Assembly: GCA_964627445.1 (NCBI GenBank)
Contig: CAZVJF010000001.1
Location: 62,001 to 126,000, forward strand
Source of the DNA: Luteibaculum sp964627445
GTDB lineage: Bacteria; Bacteroidota; Bacteroidia; Flavobacteriales_D; Luteibaculaceae
Length of the DNA stretch: 64,000 nt
Direction: 5' to 3'
Shown: in pieces, positions 22,542 to 31,426 of the stretch
How the letters are laid out: the number at the start of each line of letters is the position of its first letter
Position numbering within the stretch: position 1 is the stretch's first letter
Made by a program: the position numbers and the translations under genes
The notes under the pieces: model-generated
The model's input: the letters and a program-made list of their open reading frames with translations, nothing else
What the model was told of the DNA's origin: nothing
Databases searched by the model: none

Positions 22542-23816
22542 ATGAAAGAATACGGTTTTTTCTTGGAAGAGTACCTATCCAGTAGCCTAGGGATAACTGG
22601 CGGCAACTTAGCCTACACCAGACTGGCCATACTGTTGCTGACACTTGTTATTATTTGTTTTATCGTGCAAGTAATCACCAAAAAGGTGCTGCACAACGTT
22701 GTGGGGCATGTGGTGAAACGCACCCGTACCGAGTGGGATGACATCTTTTATGAGCGCAGCACATTTGCTTGGTTAGCCAACATTATTCCAGCACTCATTG
22801 TGCGGGCAACTACCCCTTTTGTTTTTAAAGACTTCCCCGATCTGCACGACAACATGGGCCACCTCATTGCTGCTTTTATTGTAATTGTGGTGGTAGGTGC
22901 TGCCAACTCGGTTATCGAGAGCATACGCGATATTATGCTCCGCAACCAGAAATTTAGAGACAAGCCCATTGCCAGCTACATACAGCTCGGGAAGATTATC
23001 CTCTACTTCATTGGTGGAATCTTAGTAATCTCAATCCTTTTAGGAAAGTCGCCCGGGTATTTCTTAGGTGCTATGGGGGCGGTTTCTGCCGTGCTTTTAT
23101 TGGTATTTAAGGACACCATTTTAGGCTTTGTGGCCTCCATACACATTTCGGTAAACGACATGGTGCGCGTAGGCGATTGGGTAAGCATGGAAAAATATGG
23201 TGCGGATGGAGATGTATTGGAAATAAACCTGGCCACGGTAAAAGTGAAGAACTGGGATTTAACCATTACCACCATTCCAACCTATGCCTTGGTAAGCGAC
23301 TCGTTTAAAAACTGGCGCGGTATGACCGAGAGTGAAGGTCGAAGAATAAAACGAGCGGTTTACATCAATGTAGACAGCATTAAACACGCCAATGCCGAGC
23401 TTCTAGAGAAACTGCATAAAATAGCGATTCTACGCCCCTTCCTGGAAAACAAAGAAGCTGAAATACAGCGGTTTAATTCGGACAAGAAAATTCCTACCGA
23501 CCACCCTGCCAACGGAAGACGCCTCACGAACATAGGTATCTTTAGGTATTACTTGGAACTGTTTGTAAAAAACAACGAAAACATCCACCCAGACATGACG
23601 CTGATGGTACGACAACTGGCTCCTACACCCAATGGACTTCCGTTGGAAATCTATGCGTTTTCTAAAGACAAGCGCTGGGTGCACTACGAGGCTATTATGT
23701 CGGATATTTTCGACCACGTATACGCCATAGCTCCATTTTTCGATATCACTTTCTTCCAGAATCCTTCGGGGCGTGATTTTCAGGAATTAAACAAACTCAA
23801 ATCGCATGAATCCTAA
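22542..23816 (+). CDS. MscS-family mechanosensitive channel (YbdG-like)
   Basis: A 424-residue channel of the small-conductance mechanosensitive family. Five hydrophobic segments lead into the pore helix GKSPGYFLGAMGAVSAVLLLVFKDTILGFVASIHI (about 168-202), then the beta-domain start NDMVRVGDWVSMEKYGADGDVLEINLATVKVKNWD. The large C-terminal domain (RIKRAVYINVDSI, DITFFQNPSGRDFQEL) and the length match the YbdG/MscM type, which releases solutes on osmotic down-shock. It overlaps the DUF4870 gene by 11 bases; AIM24-like gene follows; one operon ended at 25001-25040. Confidence 0.9.
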   Translation: MKEYGFFLEEYLSSSLGITGGNLAYTRLAILLLTLVIICFIVQVITKKVLHNVVGHVVKRTRTEWDDIFYERSTFAWLANIIPALIVRATTPFVFKDFPDLHDNMGHLIAAFIVIVVVGAANSVIESIRDIMLRNQKFRDKPIASYIQLGKIILYFIGGILVISILLGKSPGYFLGAMGAVSAVLLLVFKDTILGFVASIHISVNDMVRVGDWVSMEKYGADGDVLEINLATVKVKNWDLTITTIPTYALVSDSFKNWRGMTESEGRRIKRAVYINVDSIKHANAELLEKLHKIAILRPFLENKEAEIQRFNSDKKIPTDHPANGRRLTNIGIFRYYLELFVKNNENIHPDMTLMVRQLAPTPNGLPLEIYAFSKDKRWVHYEAIMSDIFDHVYAIAPFFDITFFQNPSGRDFQELNKLKSHES

Positions 23817-24123
23817 GCTTACTTCGGCACTCAGTTATTTCACCATCATTGGCTGGATATTGGCCTTGGTGATACAAAAATCCAACCCCTACAACCTCAA
23901 CAACGTACACCTAAAAAACAGCTTGGGCTTGCACGCCATCAGTTTTATCTTGGGTATTATAACTCCCATTGTAGGTTTTGCCTTGCTGGGTGCGCTAATG
24001 GGGCTGATAGGGCTCGCGATGCTGGTACTCTATGTTATTGGCATCATCTGGGCACTTAGCGGACATGATAGACCCTTGCCGCTGGTAGGGGAATGGTTCC
24101 AGAAAAATATTCCCGATTTATAG
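23806..24123 (+). CDS. DUF4870-type small membrane protein
   Basis: A 105-residue inner-membrane protein with three hydrophobic segments (about 7-24, 45-80 in two parts) and conserved features of the DUF4870/Tic20-like group: NVHLKNSLGLHAISFILG and a terminal W-F. Role unknown. It overlaps mscS by 11 bases and is followed 20 bases later by the AIM24-like gene. Confidence 0.8.
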   Translation: MNPKLTSALSYFTIIGWILALVIQKSNPYNLNNVHLKNSLGLHAISFILGIITPIVGFALLGALMGLIGLAMLVLYVIGIIWALSGHDRPLPLVGEWFQKNIPDL

Positions 24124-24143
24124 CAATCCAAACACACAAACCA

Positions 24144-24950
24144 ATGCACTTAATCAATGCCCACGAAATAGACTTCGAGATATTAGGAGAAGAACTCCAA
24201 TCCGTAGAAATAGAACTCGACCCCAGCGAAACCGTAATTGCCGAGGCCGGAGCATTCATGTATATGGATAGCGACATTACCATGAATACCATTTTTGGTG
24301 ATGGTTCCAAACAAGACCAAGGCATACTCAACAAACTGTTTTCTGCGGGCAAGCGCGTACTCACGGGAGAAAGTCTGTTTATGACCGCCTTTACCAACGA
24401 AGGTTACGGAAAAAAACGCGTGGCCTTTGCCTCGCCTTATCCAGGTAAAATTATCCCGCTAGACTTGGCCCAACTCAACCACAAAATCATTTGCCAGAAA
24501 GATGCCTTTTTATGCGCAGCAAAAGGCGTATCGGTAGGTATTGCTTTCCAAAAACGCATTGGTGTGGGGCTGTTTGGTGGCGAAGGCTTTATTATGCAAA
24601 AGCTAGAGGGAGACGGTATGGCCTTTGTGCACGCAGGCGGCAATATTGTTTCTAGAAAATTGCAAGCAGGCGAAACACTGAAGGTAGATACAGGATGCAT
24701 AGTTGCCTTTACAAGCGATGTCGATTACGACATTCAATTTGTTGGCGGCATTAAAAACACCTTGTTTGGGGGCGAAGGCGTTTTCTTTGCCAACCTAAAA
24801 GGCCCGGGTACCGTGTGGATGCAAAGCATGCCCTTTAGCCGTTTGGCAGACCGCATTATTTCTTCGGCACCTAAGATGGGTGGCAAGCGCAAAGGCGAAG
24901 GCAGTATTTTAGGCGGCCTGGGCGACTGGCTGGATGGCGACAACCATTAG
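24144..24950 (+). CDS. TIGR00266 / AIM24 family protein
   Basis: A 268-residue soluble protein of the AIM24-like family, a double-stranded beta-helix fold. Hallmarks are ETVIAEAGAFMYMDSDI near the N-terminus, LTGESLFMTAFTN, AFVHAGGNIVSRKL, DTGCIVAF and NTLFGGEGVFFANLKGPGTVWMQSMPFSRLA. The last 30 residues are Gly/Lys-rich. The family has no firm biochemical role in bacteria; membrane or stress links are suggested for relatives. The ATG at 24144 is preferred over 24093, which overlaps the DUF4870 gene. Confidence 0.87.
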   Translation: MHLINAHEIDFEILGEELQSVEIELDPSETVIAEAGAFMYMDSDITMNTIFGDGSKQDQGILNKLFSAGKRVLTGESLFMTAFTNEGYGKKRVAFASPYPGKIIPLDLAQLNHKIICQKDAFLCAAKGVSVGIAFQKRIGVGLFGGEGFIMQKLEGDGMAFVHAGGNIVSRKLQAGETLKVDTGCIVAFTSDVDYDIQFVGGIKNTLFGGEGVFFANLKGPGTVWMQSMPFSRLADRIISSAPKMGGKRKGEGSILGGLGDWLDGDNH

Positions 24951-25000
24951 GCTTTCAAGAACTGCGGTGAAATAGACCACATTCTAATTTCAAACAATCC

Positions 25001-25042
25001 AAATCCAACTTACTGGACATATATCCGGTAAGTTGGATTTTT
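25001..25042 (+). terminator. Strong intrinsic terminator of the MscS operon
   Basis: A 17-base stem, AAATCCAACTTACTGGA (25001-25017) against TCCGGTAAGTTGGATTT (25024-25040) with one G-T wobble, six-base loop, then more T. It closes the operon 22542-24950. The rest of 24951-25142 shows nothing else of note. Confidence 0.85.
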
Positions 25043-25142
25043 TAGTTTAAGATCAGCCGTTGATTTCCCTTAGAATTATTCAACCAGCCTTTAAGTTAAA
25101 TACTTAGTCGTTTATAGATTTCAAAATCTTTATTTATAAAAC

Positions 25143-25150
25143 TATTTTTG
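25143..25150 (+). promoter_or_regulatory. Promoter -7 box TATTTTTG of the T9SS protein gene
   Basis: Exact TAnnTTTG ending immediately before the ATG at 25151. If used, transcription would start inside the first codons, so the in-frame ATG at 25169 would be the real start. Confidence 0.45.
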
Positions 25151-26563
25151 ATGAGATTTACCAAGGCTATGTTTAAAGTACTATCCCTTACAACCCTTTT
25201 ACTATCGGCTTCTTTATTGTGCGCAGCGCAGGGCATCTCGGGAGCCCAGCACCGAGGAAAAACGACACCCCACACCAAAACCTATGAACTGGTACAAGCG
25301 CTGAATAAAAAGGAAATACGCCACCATCAAAAGGCGTACAGAACCACCTTAGACAGCATGAAATTTAATTTCGAGGGGGAAAATGGAACCACGTATTACA
25401 GCTCGCATTACCAGTATGACAACCAAATGCAGATATCTGAAGCTATTTCATACAGAGGCAGCAGCCCTGAGGAATTGGCCAGGTACGCTACGGACACCTA
25501 CAGTTTCTTAAACACCCAACTTGTATACACAACTTCAGAAGACTCGAACAAAGACAGCGCAGCTTTTTCTTATCTAGACAATCAACTCATCGCGATTGAG
25601 GACTACGAAAGGGTGCATGAGAACCCAGAGAAACCCGATGATGTGGATTCCATTTTTTACCAGAACGGAAAAGTGTGTTGCATATCTCATTACCAAAGTT
25701 ACAATTCCGAAGATCTGGTTCTTGTAGGAATTGACACTGTTTTATACCAAGGCACGAATCTGGGTCAAATTAAGTATTACTCAAACCAAAGTGACTCCTT
25801 AAGGTTGAGCCGCTACACGGATTACGTGTACAATGCAAACAATCTTAAAATACAAGAAACACAGTACAACCGAGACTGGCAAACAGACTCCGTTTACAAA
25901 AGTACCTATATCAGTACTGGATATGATGGTAACAACCACTTTACTGCGGACACCGTAATTTACTACTTCCCTTCAGGAGAAATTGACTTGGGCTATTTGG
26001 AATTGTACAGCTATTTGGCACCCAATAAGCTAGAGCTCTTAGCCAAACAGTACAATACAGCAGAAAACCAGTGGGAACTTGATGCTAAGATGGAAATCGT
26101 TTATAATACCGATTACACTTATAGCGATGTAGCCTCCGAAATTACCCAGGTATATCCGTACACAGAATTTTCTTTTTCCTTGGACGGAAATTACTACGAA
26201 CCCTGGTTGTACCGCTTTGCACCGCTATCCTACGAAGCTTATGAATTCTCTGACAGCACGTTGGAGTGGAAACAGGTGGAAACAGGCAACTTTTACTATT
26301 CGGGAATGGTGAACATTGAGGAAAAAGATCCTAGCCTGGAGATTACCTTCTACCCCAACCCTGGCAATGATCAAATCCAATTTCAGTTGCCCAAAGGAAC
26401 ACCGGCCTCGGTTACCATAACCGATATGCGCGGCACCGTGGTCATGGATGCTGCAGTGGTAGGAAGTGATAAAGTGGACATTTCACAACTTCCTCAAGGG
26501 CATTACATTGCTACCATAAAAACTCCAAATACTTCGCAAAGCTACCGCCTGGTAGTGGAATAA
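25151..26563 (+). CDS. Secreted protein with T9SS type A sorting domain
   Basis: About 470 residues. A signal peptide ends LLCAAQG; the next 370 residues are Tyr/Ser/Asp/Asn-rich with repeated Y-x-Y strands (YHYQYDNQM, TDYVYNANNLKIQETQYN), a beta-repeat appearance without a domain I can name. The last 75 residues are a T9SS type A sorting domain (EITFYPNPGNDQI ... LPQGHYIATI ... YRLVVE), which directs export across the outer membrane. An ATG at 25169 (MFKVLS...) keeps the signal peptide and fits the promoter better. The gene and its downstream partner are visibly more AT-rich than their neighbours. Followed after 9 bases by a TlpA-like lipoprotein. Confidence 0.83.
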   Translation: MRFTKAMFKVLSLTTLLLSASLLCAAQGISGAQHRGKTTPHTKTYELVQALNKKEIRHHQKAYRTTLDSMKFNFEGENGTTYYSSHYQYDNQMQISEAISYRGSSPEELARYATDTYSFLNTQLVYTTSEDSNKDSAAFSYLDNQLIAIEDYERVHENPEKPDDVDSIFYQNGKVCCISHYQSYNSEDLVLVGIDTVLYQGTNLGQIKYYSNQSDSLRLSRYTDYVYNANNLKIQETQYNRDWQTDSVYKSTYISTGYDGNNHFTADTVIYYFPSGEIDLGYLELYSYLAPNKLELLAKQYNTAENQWELDAKMEIVYNTDYTYSDVASEITQVYPYTEFSFSLDGNYYEPWLYRFAPLSYEAYEFSDSTLEWKQVETGNFYYSGMVNIEEKDPSLEITFYPNPGNDQIQFQLPKGTPASVTITDMRGTVVMDAAVVGSDKVDISQLPQGHYIATIKTPNTSQSYRLVVE

Positions 26564-26572
26564 TTTACCAAC

Positions 26573-27961
26573 ATGAGAATAGAAATAATTGCATTGCTGA
26601 TTGGCGGATTGCTGTTTTCCTGCACCGCAAGGAACACAGAATCGCCCCAGGAGATATTTGTTACAGGAAACATTGCCAACTTCCAAGGAAGTACGGCTAT
26701 TTTAAAAGATGGTTTACAGAACACCATAGCCGAAATACCGGTAGACAGCAATGGGAATTTTCAGAAAAATGTGGTGTTAGAAACCGGGTACTACAACCTC
26801 TCGTTTCAGGACCAGTATGCACCACTTTTCCTAGCGCCTGGTGATACGCTAACGCTAAGCACCAACTACAACGCTTTTGACAGCTTAATGCAATATAGCG
26901 GATCCGCAGGGCCACATTGCAGCTTTTTATTGCAAGCCGACGCATATCGGTTTAGAGATCCAGCTTTGGTTTCGCCTTTTGGCTATGCCTACTTGCCCGA
27001 AGAAGAGTTTTTGTCTGTAGCCGATTCTTTCTATCAAGGCTACTTTAACTTGCTAGATTCTGCGGAGGGATTATCTCCTACGTTTCTAAAATGGCAACGA
27101 GCGAGCATAAAAGCCGATCAGCAAGATTACATCCTCAACTATCCACGATTCAAAAAACACATTGCCGATACTACCTATAGCCCTTCGGCAAACTATCCCA
27201 ATATAGAAGCTGAAATACAAGAGGATGCAACTTATGCGTGGGTACCCGCTTACCTGGATTTGATTCGCAGTATGCTGGAGAATCAATTGAGCGACTCCTT
27301 GGGAGGAGATTATAGCGTTTTAGAGTATTTAGACCACATCAACAAATCCATCCAATCGCAAGAACTTAAGAACAACCTCGCCTACTTGGATATAAAATGG
27401 TCATACAAAGACGCAGAGCCACTAGACAGCACCGTGGCTTATTTTAAATCCATGTGTACCAATACACAGTTTATTACAGATCTCGACCAAAAAGTGAAAC
27501 AACTGGAAGCTATTGCACCGGGCCAACCCGCTCCAGATTTCACTTTATTGAGTGCGACAAACGACTCTGTATCGCTGAGCGACTTTAAAGACCAAGTGGT
27601 GTATATTGATGTTTGGGCAACCTGGTGCCAGCCCTGTATTATGGAAATTCCCGCTTTGAAGAAATTAAAAACGAAATACCGCAATACTTCGCTTGCCGTG
27701 GTAAGCTTTTGCTATGAAGATGAGGAAACAAGCTGGCGAAAAGCCTTAGACCGATACGGGCTCTCTGGAGTACAGCTCTTTTCTAAAAACTCCATACCGT
27801 TTACGGAAACCTTTCAAATTAGTTCCTGGCCTACCTACATTTTAATAGACCAGGATGGGCTAATCGTAGACTCGGACGCCAAGAGACCGGCAGATCCGGA
27901 GTTGCACACACAATTAGACAGGCTACTGGGTATTAGCATTACCCCGGAAGTCCCGCTATAG
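26573..27961 (+). CDS. TlpA/ResA-like thioredoxin-fold lipoprotein
   Basis: A 462-residue lipoprotein (lipobox FSC, Cys17). Residues about 27-110 resemble the DUF4369 beta-domain that often precedes Bacteroidetes TlpA proteins; a helical middle follows; the C-terminal 150 residues are a thioredoxin domain with FTLLSATNDSVSLSDFKDQVVYIDVWATWCQPC, active site W351-C352-Q-P-C355, and a cis-proline in SSWPTY. It would reduce or shuffle disulfides in the periplasm, plausibly for the secreted protein encoded just upstream. Same operon, slightly AT-rich. Confidence 0.88.
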   Translation: MRIEIIALLIGGLLFSCTARNTESPQEIFVTGNIANFQGSTAILKDGLQNTIAEIPVDSNGNFQKNVVLETGYYNLSFQDQYAPLFLAPGDTLTLSTNYNAFDSLMQYSGSAGPHCSFLLQADAYRFRDPALVSPFGYAYLPEEEFLSVADSFYQGYFNLLDSAEGLSPTFLKWQRASIKADQQDYILNYPRFKKHIADTTYSPSANYPNIEAEIQEDATYAWVPAYLDLIRSMLENQLSDSLGGDYSVLEYLDHINKSIQSQELKNNLAYLDIKWSYKDAEPLDSTVAYFKSMCTNTQFITDLDQKVKQLEAIAPGQPAPDFTLLSATNDSVSLSDFKDQVVYIDVWATWCQPCIMEIPALKKLKTKYRNTSLAVVSFCYEDEETSWRKALDRYGLSGVQLFSKNSIPFTETFQISSWPTYILIDQDGLIVDSDAKRPADPELHTQLDRLLGISITPEVPL

Positions 27962-28015
27962 TTTTCTTTCACTAGCCTCTTGCACTAAGTTCAGTGCTTT
28001 TCTGCGTTCTTTGCT

Positions 28016-28924
28016 GTGGTGGAGCAAGACAAAGACAGTATAGAGGAACATGTGGTAAGCGCGCTGGAAAACCCGGTGCGTTTATCTGATTATGCGGGTG
28101 GACAATTTACCTCCATCCCCTCGCGGAAAGGCATGAAAAAGGCCATAGACCAAGGCCGTGTGCTATGCGATGGCAAAACGGCCAAAACAGCAACCTTACT
28201 GCACGGTGGCGAACAACTAAGTCTATTGGCGAACCCTGCGGTGGACCATTTGCCACAGGTGGATCTTAAGCTGCGTATTTTATGGGAGGATGACGCTATG
28301 GCTATCCTTTACAAGCCTGCTGGAATTTTAGTAAGCGGCAACAAACGCTTCACGGTGCGCAATGCCCTGCGCAACAATTTGCAACCCAGCAGCGCCAAAG
28401 ACGCCTTGCAGTTGCCCGAACCGGCCCACCGCCTCGATTACGACACCACAGGCTGCCTTTTGGTGGGAAAAACAGCCGCAGCCTTAATGCACCTCAACAA
28501 AGCGCTGGCCCAAGGCTCCATAACGAAAACTTACCTCTGTGTTTGCCAGGGGTTACTTCCCGAGCGAGGCAGCATAGAAAAACCCATAGACGGTAAAGAA
28601 GCGCGAACACATTTTAGGCGCCTAGCATGGCAAAAATCAGAGCGTTTTGAGCAATTAAACTTGGTAGCGGTGCAGTTGGAAACCGGACGCACCCACCAAA
28701 TACGGAAACACTTTAGCGGTATGGGCTGTCCCCTTCTGGCCGATGCGCAATATGGTACACCGGGTAAAATATTGCAGGGTAAAAGCATCTACCTCCACGC
28801 CTACCAGTTGCAATTGGCGCACCCCATTACGCAAGAGCCGATCAAGGTTAGCGCGCCACCTCCAAAGAAATTCAGACGCTTGTTTCCAGAGGCCATAAAT
28901 GAATTAGCTATACCTATTCTGTAA
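28016..28924 (+). CDS. RluA-family pseudouridine synthase
   Basis: A 302-residue enzyme that isomerises uridine in rRNA or tRNA. An S4-like RNA-binding segment (residues about 15-75, GKTAKTATLLHGGEQLSL) precedes the catalytic domain: ILYKPAGILVSGN, the active-site block HRLDYDTTGCLLVGKT with the catalytic aspartate, TKTYLCVCQG, LETGRTHQIRKHFSGMGCPLLAD and a C-terminal basic region. No ATG suits the start; tandem GTG codons at 28016/28019 do. Target base unknown. It overlaps the convergent TRIC-type gene by 11 bases. Confidence 0.88.
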   Translation: MVEQDKDSIEEHVVSALENPVRLSDYAGGQFTSIPSRKGMKKAIDQGRVLCDGKTAKTATLLHGGEQLSLLANPAVDHLPQVDLKLRILWEDDAMAILYKPAGILVSGNKRFTVRNALRNNLQPSSAKDALQLPEPAHRLDYDTTGCLLVGKTAAALMHLNKALAQGSITKTYLCVCQGLLPERGSIEKPIDGKEARTHFRRLAWQKSERFEQLNLVAVQLETGRTHQIRKHFSGMGCPLLADAQYGTPGKILQGKSIYLHAYQLQLAHPITQEPIKVSAPPPKKFRRLFPEAINELAIPIL

Positions 28925-29525
28925 GTTCAGGCACTTTCCATTTGAATTTTACCGCCAGCAACCGAATGGTCAGAATCAGCGCCATGGAAGCGATGGCCGC
29001 CCACTGGGTTTCTACCTTAATTTCCAATAATCCCCAGTACACAAATCCACCCAAAAGACAAGGCGTTGCGTAGAATAGATTACCCTTAAAAATGAGGGGA
29101 ATTTCGTTGCAAAGGGTATCGCGGATAACGCCCCCTGCCACAGCCGAAGAGGCTCCCAGCAAAATAGCCGCAATGGGTGCAATGTTAAGATCTAGCGATA
29201 TCTGCGTGCCTAAAACCGTAAAGAGGCTTATACCCAACGTATCAAAAAGCAGAAGCGTTTTGCGTAGCTTAAGCAGCCTCCTGCGAAAGACCAGAGCGAT
29301 AACCACCCCAAAGAAAATAGCAATTAATATAGGGCGATTGCTGAGCCAACCCACCGGGGTATTGCCCAGCAACACATCGCGGATAGTACCGCCACCGATG
29401 GCCGTTACCAAAGCAGTGATGGTGCCGCCAAAAAAATCGAGCTTTTTATCGTACGCACCCAAGAAACCCGATATGGCAAAAACAGCCGTTCCCAGTATAT
29501 CAATAACCAGAAATAAGGTTTCCAC
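28914..29525 (-). CDS. TRIC/YicG-type cation channel protein (UPF0126)
   Basis: A 203-residue inner-membrane protein with seven hydrophobic segments arranged as a twofold repeat. Each half carries the family motif: GGGTIRDVLLG (about 45-55) and GGVIRDTLC (about 131-139). Bacterial relatives of TRIC form trimeric potassium-permeable channels. Start is GTG, three bases after the stop of the LytTR regulator, so it is the third gene of that operon. Physiological role unknown; glycine uptake has been suggested for a YicG relative. Confidence 0.87.
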   Translation of the reverse strand: METLFLVIDILGTAVFAISGFLGAYDKKLDFFGGTITALVTAIGGGTIRDVLLGNTPVGWLSNRPILIAIFFGVVIALVFRRRLLKLRKTLLLFDTLGISLFTVLGTQISLDLNIAPIAAILLGASSAVAGGVIRDTLCNEIPLIFKGNLFYATPCLLGGFVYWGLLEIKVETQWAAIASMALILTIRLLAVKFKWKVPELTE

Positions 29526-29528
29526 GGC

Positions 29529-30269
29529 CTACAGGCTCATTACATCTTTAAACTTGGCGGCTTGCCTGCGAGAAACCTCCACCTTAGTACCGTCCTTTAA
29601 CTCGAGTTGTAGGCCTCCGTTAAACCAGGTTTCTACATTTTCTACCCACTTGAGGTTTACAATGTATTTGCGGTTGGTTCTAAAAAACACTTCCGGATCG
29701 AGGCGTTTCTCTAGGTTGTTGAGCGATTTGAGAATGAGCGGCTTTTTGTCTTTAAAATACACGCGAACGTAATTGCCTTCCGACTCAAACAAACGCACAT
29801 CTTGCAAACCAACAAACCAGCACTTGTCGCCATCTTTTAAGAAGATCTGCTTATCCAGCGTAAGAATGCTGTCGTTTTGGTTTTCTTGCTCGGGCTCGGA
29901 TTGCGCCACCCGCGCCTCATTTAAGCGTAGCTCCACTTTTTTAATGGCCTCTTCCAGGCGGGGAGTTTCTACGGGTTTCAGCAGATAATCTAAGGCATTT
30001 ACCTCAAAGGCTTGTATAGCGTATTCATCGTAAGCGGTAACAAACACCACGTAAGGAATGTGGTTGAGCTCATCCAATAAATCAAAGCCGCTTTTTCCAG
30101 GCATTTGAATATCCAAGAACACCAAATCGGGCTTTTCGGCATCAATGGCTTCTATGGCTTCATCGCCATTGGCACACTCGCCAATAATTTCTATGCTATC
30201 GTAATTGGATAGCAGTTTTATGAGTTCTTGGCGCGCCAGGCGTTCGTCATCTACAATTAGCGTTCTCAT
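29529..30269 (-). CDS. LytTR-family response regulator
   Basis: A 246-residue two-domain regulator. The receiver (1-120) has the acidic pocket DDE (7-9), phospho-acceptor D53 in FLDIQMP and lysine in the LDYLLKPVE run. The output (about 145-246) is a LytTR beta-fold DNA-binding domain, with VRLFESEGNYVRVYF and the end RTNRKYIVNLKWVENVETW ... GTKVEVSRRQAAKFK. Four-base overlap with the sensor kinase (ATGA) makes them a cognate pair. It probably controls its own operon, including the channel gene, but no LytTR direct repeats could be located with confidence. Confidence 0.93.
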   Translation of the reverse strand: MRTLIVDDERLARQELIKLLSNYDSIEIIGECANGDEAIEAIDAEKPDLVFLDIQMPGKSGFDLLDELNHIPYVVFVTAYDEYAIQAFEVNALDYLLKPVETPRLEEAIKKVELRLNEARVAQSEPEQENQNDSILTLDKQIFLKDGDKCWFVGLQDVRLFESEGNYVRVYFKDKKPLILKSLNNLEKRLDPEVFFRTNRKYIVNLKWVENVETWFNGGLQLELKDGTKVEVSRRQAAKFKDVMSL

Positions 30270-31336
30270 ACCACCGGTTCTTTTGGAATTAGCAATTGGG
30301 TGCGGACCTTGTCCTCGTAATTTTCTATGGTTAAACTAGCGTTTTTTCCGTAAAGCAGTCGCAAGCGTCTTCGGGTATTTCGCAAGCCAATGCCTTGCTC
30401 ACTATCCGATCCTGCAACTTGCGTAGGCGGTTCTAAGGTTCCACTATTGATTACTTCCACTAAATAATAGGCATCGGAGTTTTTGCCGGTAATAATTATC
30501 TCTCCGCCTTTAGGCAACTTAGAGATTCCGTGCTTCACTGCATTTTCTACCACAGTTTGCAGCATTAAGGGCGGAAATTTGATGGTATTTAAGGCTGGAT
30601 CGACATCGTACTCCACCTGCAATCGATCTTCGAATCGCATTTTTTCTAATGACAGGTAGTTGGCCACCAGACTGAGCTCTTCTTTAAATTTTATGGTCTT
30701 TTGCTTGCCTGTACTTAATGCTGCTCGGAGCAATACCGACAATTGGGTAATGGCTTGCTTGGCCTTTTCGGGTTCCTCATCTACCAAAGCGCGTATGCCA
30801 TTTAAGGCATTGAACATAAAGTGTGGGTTGAGCTGCGATTTTAGGTTACTCAACTCAATTTGGTTGCGCGAAGCCTCCAAACGCAAATTGGCAATCTCTT
30901 GCCTGCGGTAGTTAAAAAAGTAGTGTACCGTAAAGTACAAGATGGCCCAGAACACCAGCACGAAAGTCCAGTTGAGCAACATGCGCAGCACTTCCACCCA
31001 CTCCAAATCGAAAAAGCTAACAAAGCGCGATACGAAGATCTGAGTAACCATATCGTGCAGCACAGTAAACAACACACTCAACAGCGCACTGGAAAGTAAG
31101 ATGCGTGGAATGGCTTTAAGAATGGGGTAGCGAAGCCAGTTGAGACGGATAATTATAAAGCGATAGAAGTGGGTTACGGGAATTCCTACCACCACTATAA
31201 GCATACTGGAAACAAGCGCTCCCGTGGTAAAATTGCTGCCAAACAGGTTATATATGAGAACAAAAGACAGGTAAATAAGCCAACCGCTAAGCTGTGCGGT
31301 CCAATACAAACTACGCCTGTTTTCTCTGAGTGCCAC
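30266..31336 (-). CDS. LytS-like sensor histidine kinase
   Basis: About 356-365 residues. Four membrane helices in the first 150 residues, a short coiled-coil, then the His_kinase domain with the phospho-acceptor histidine in SQLNPHFMFNALN (H181 of the longer form), and an HATPase domain (PPLMLQTVVENAVKHGI N-box, GIGLRNTRRRLRLLYG G-box). This is the PF06580 class that pairs with LytTR regulators. No ATG is available; GTG codons at 31336 and 31363 both fit and a near-consensus -7 (TAATTTG) just upstream of the former favours 31336. The stimulus is unknown; no extracytoplasmic domain is large enough to bind a ligand outside the membrane. Confidence 0.9.
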   Translation of the reverse strand: MALRENRRSLYWTAQLSGWLIYLSFVLIYNLFGSNFTTGALVSSMLIVVVGIPVTHFYRFIIIRLNWLRYPILKAIPRILLSSALLSVLFTVLHDMVTQIFVSRFVSFFDLEWVEVLRMLLNWTFVLVFWAILYFTVHYFFNYRRQEIANLRLEASRNQIELSNLKSQLNPHFMFNALNGIRALVDEEPEKAKQAITQLSVLLRAALSTGKQKTIKFKEELSLVANYLSLEKMRFEDRLQVEYDVDPALNTIKFPPLMLQTVVENAVKHGISKLPKGGEIIITGKNSDAYYLVEVINSGTLEPPTQVAGSDSEQGIGLRNTRRRLRLLYGKNASLTIENYEDKVRTQLLIPKEPVV

Positions 31337-31426
31337 GGATGCGCAGCAAATTACGAATCCCACCTAAACCACAATGCGCTGCGACCACTTTTCTGTTGCA
31401 TTGCATTTCGGCTTACTTTGGCAGGA

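Noticed and set aside
31169..31426. N-terminal extension of the ACP phosphodiesterase-like gene
   Set aside because: It runs opposite the sensor kinase and has no homology; the family start MNFLGHAFLS is at 31427.
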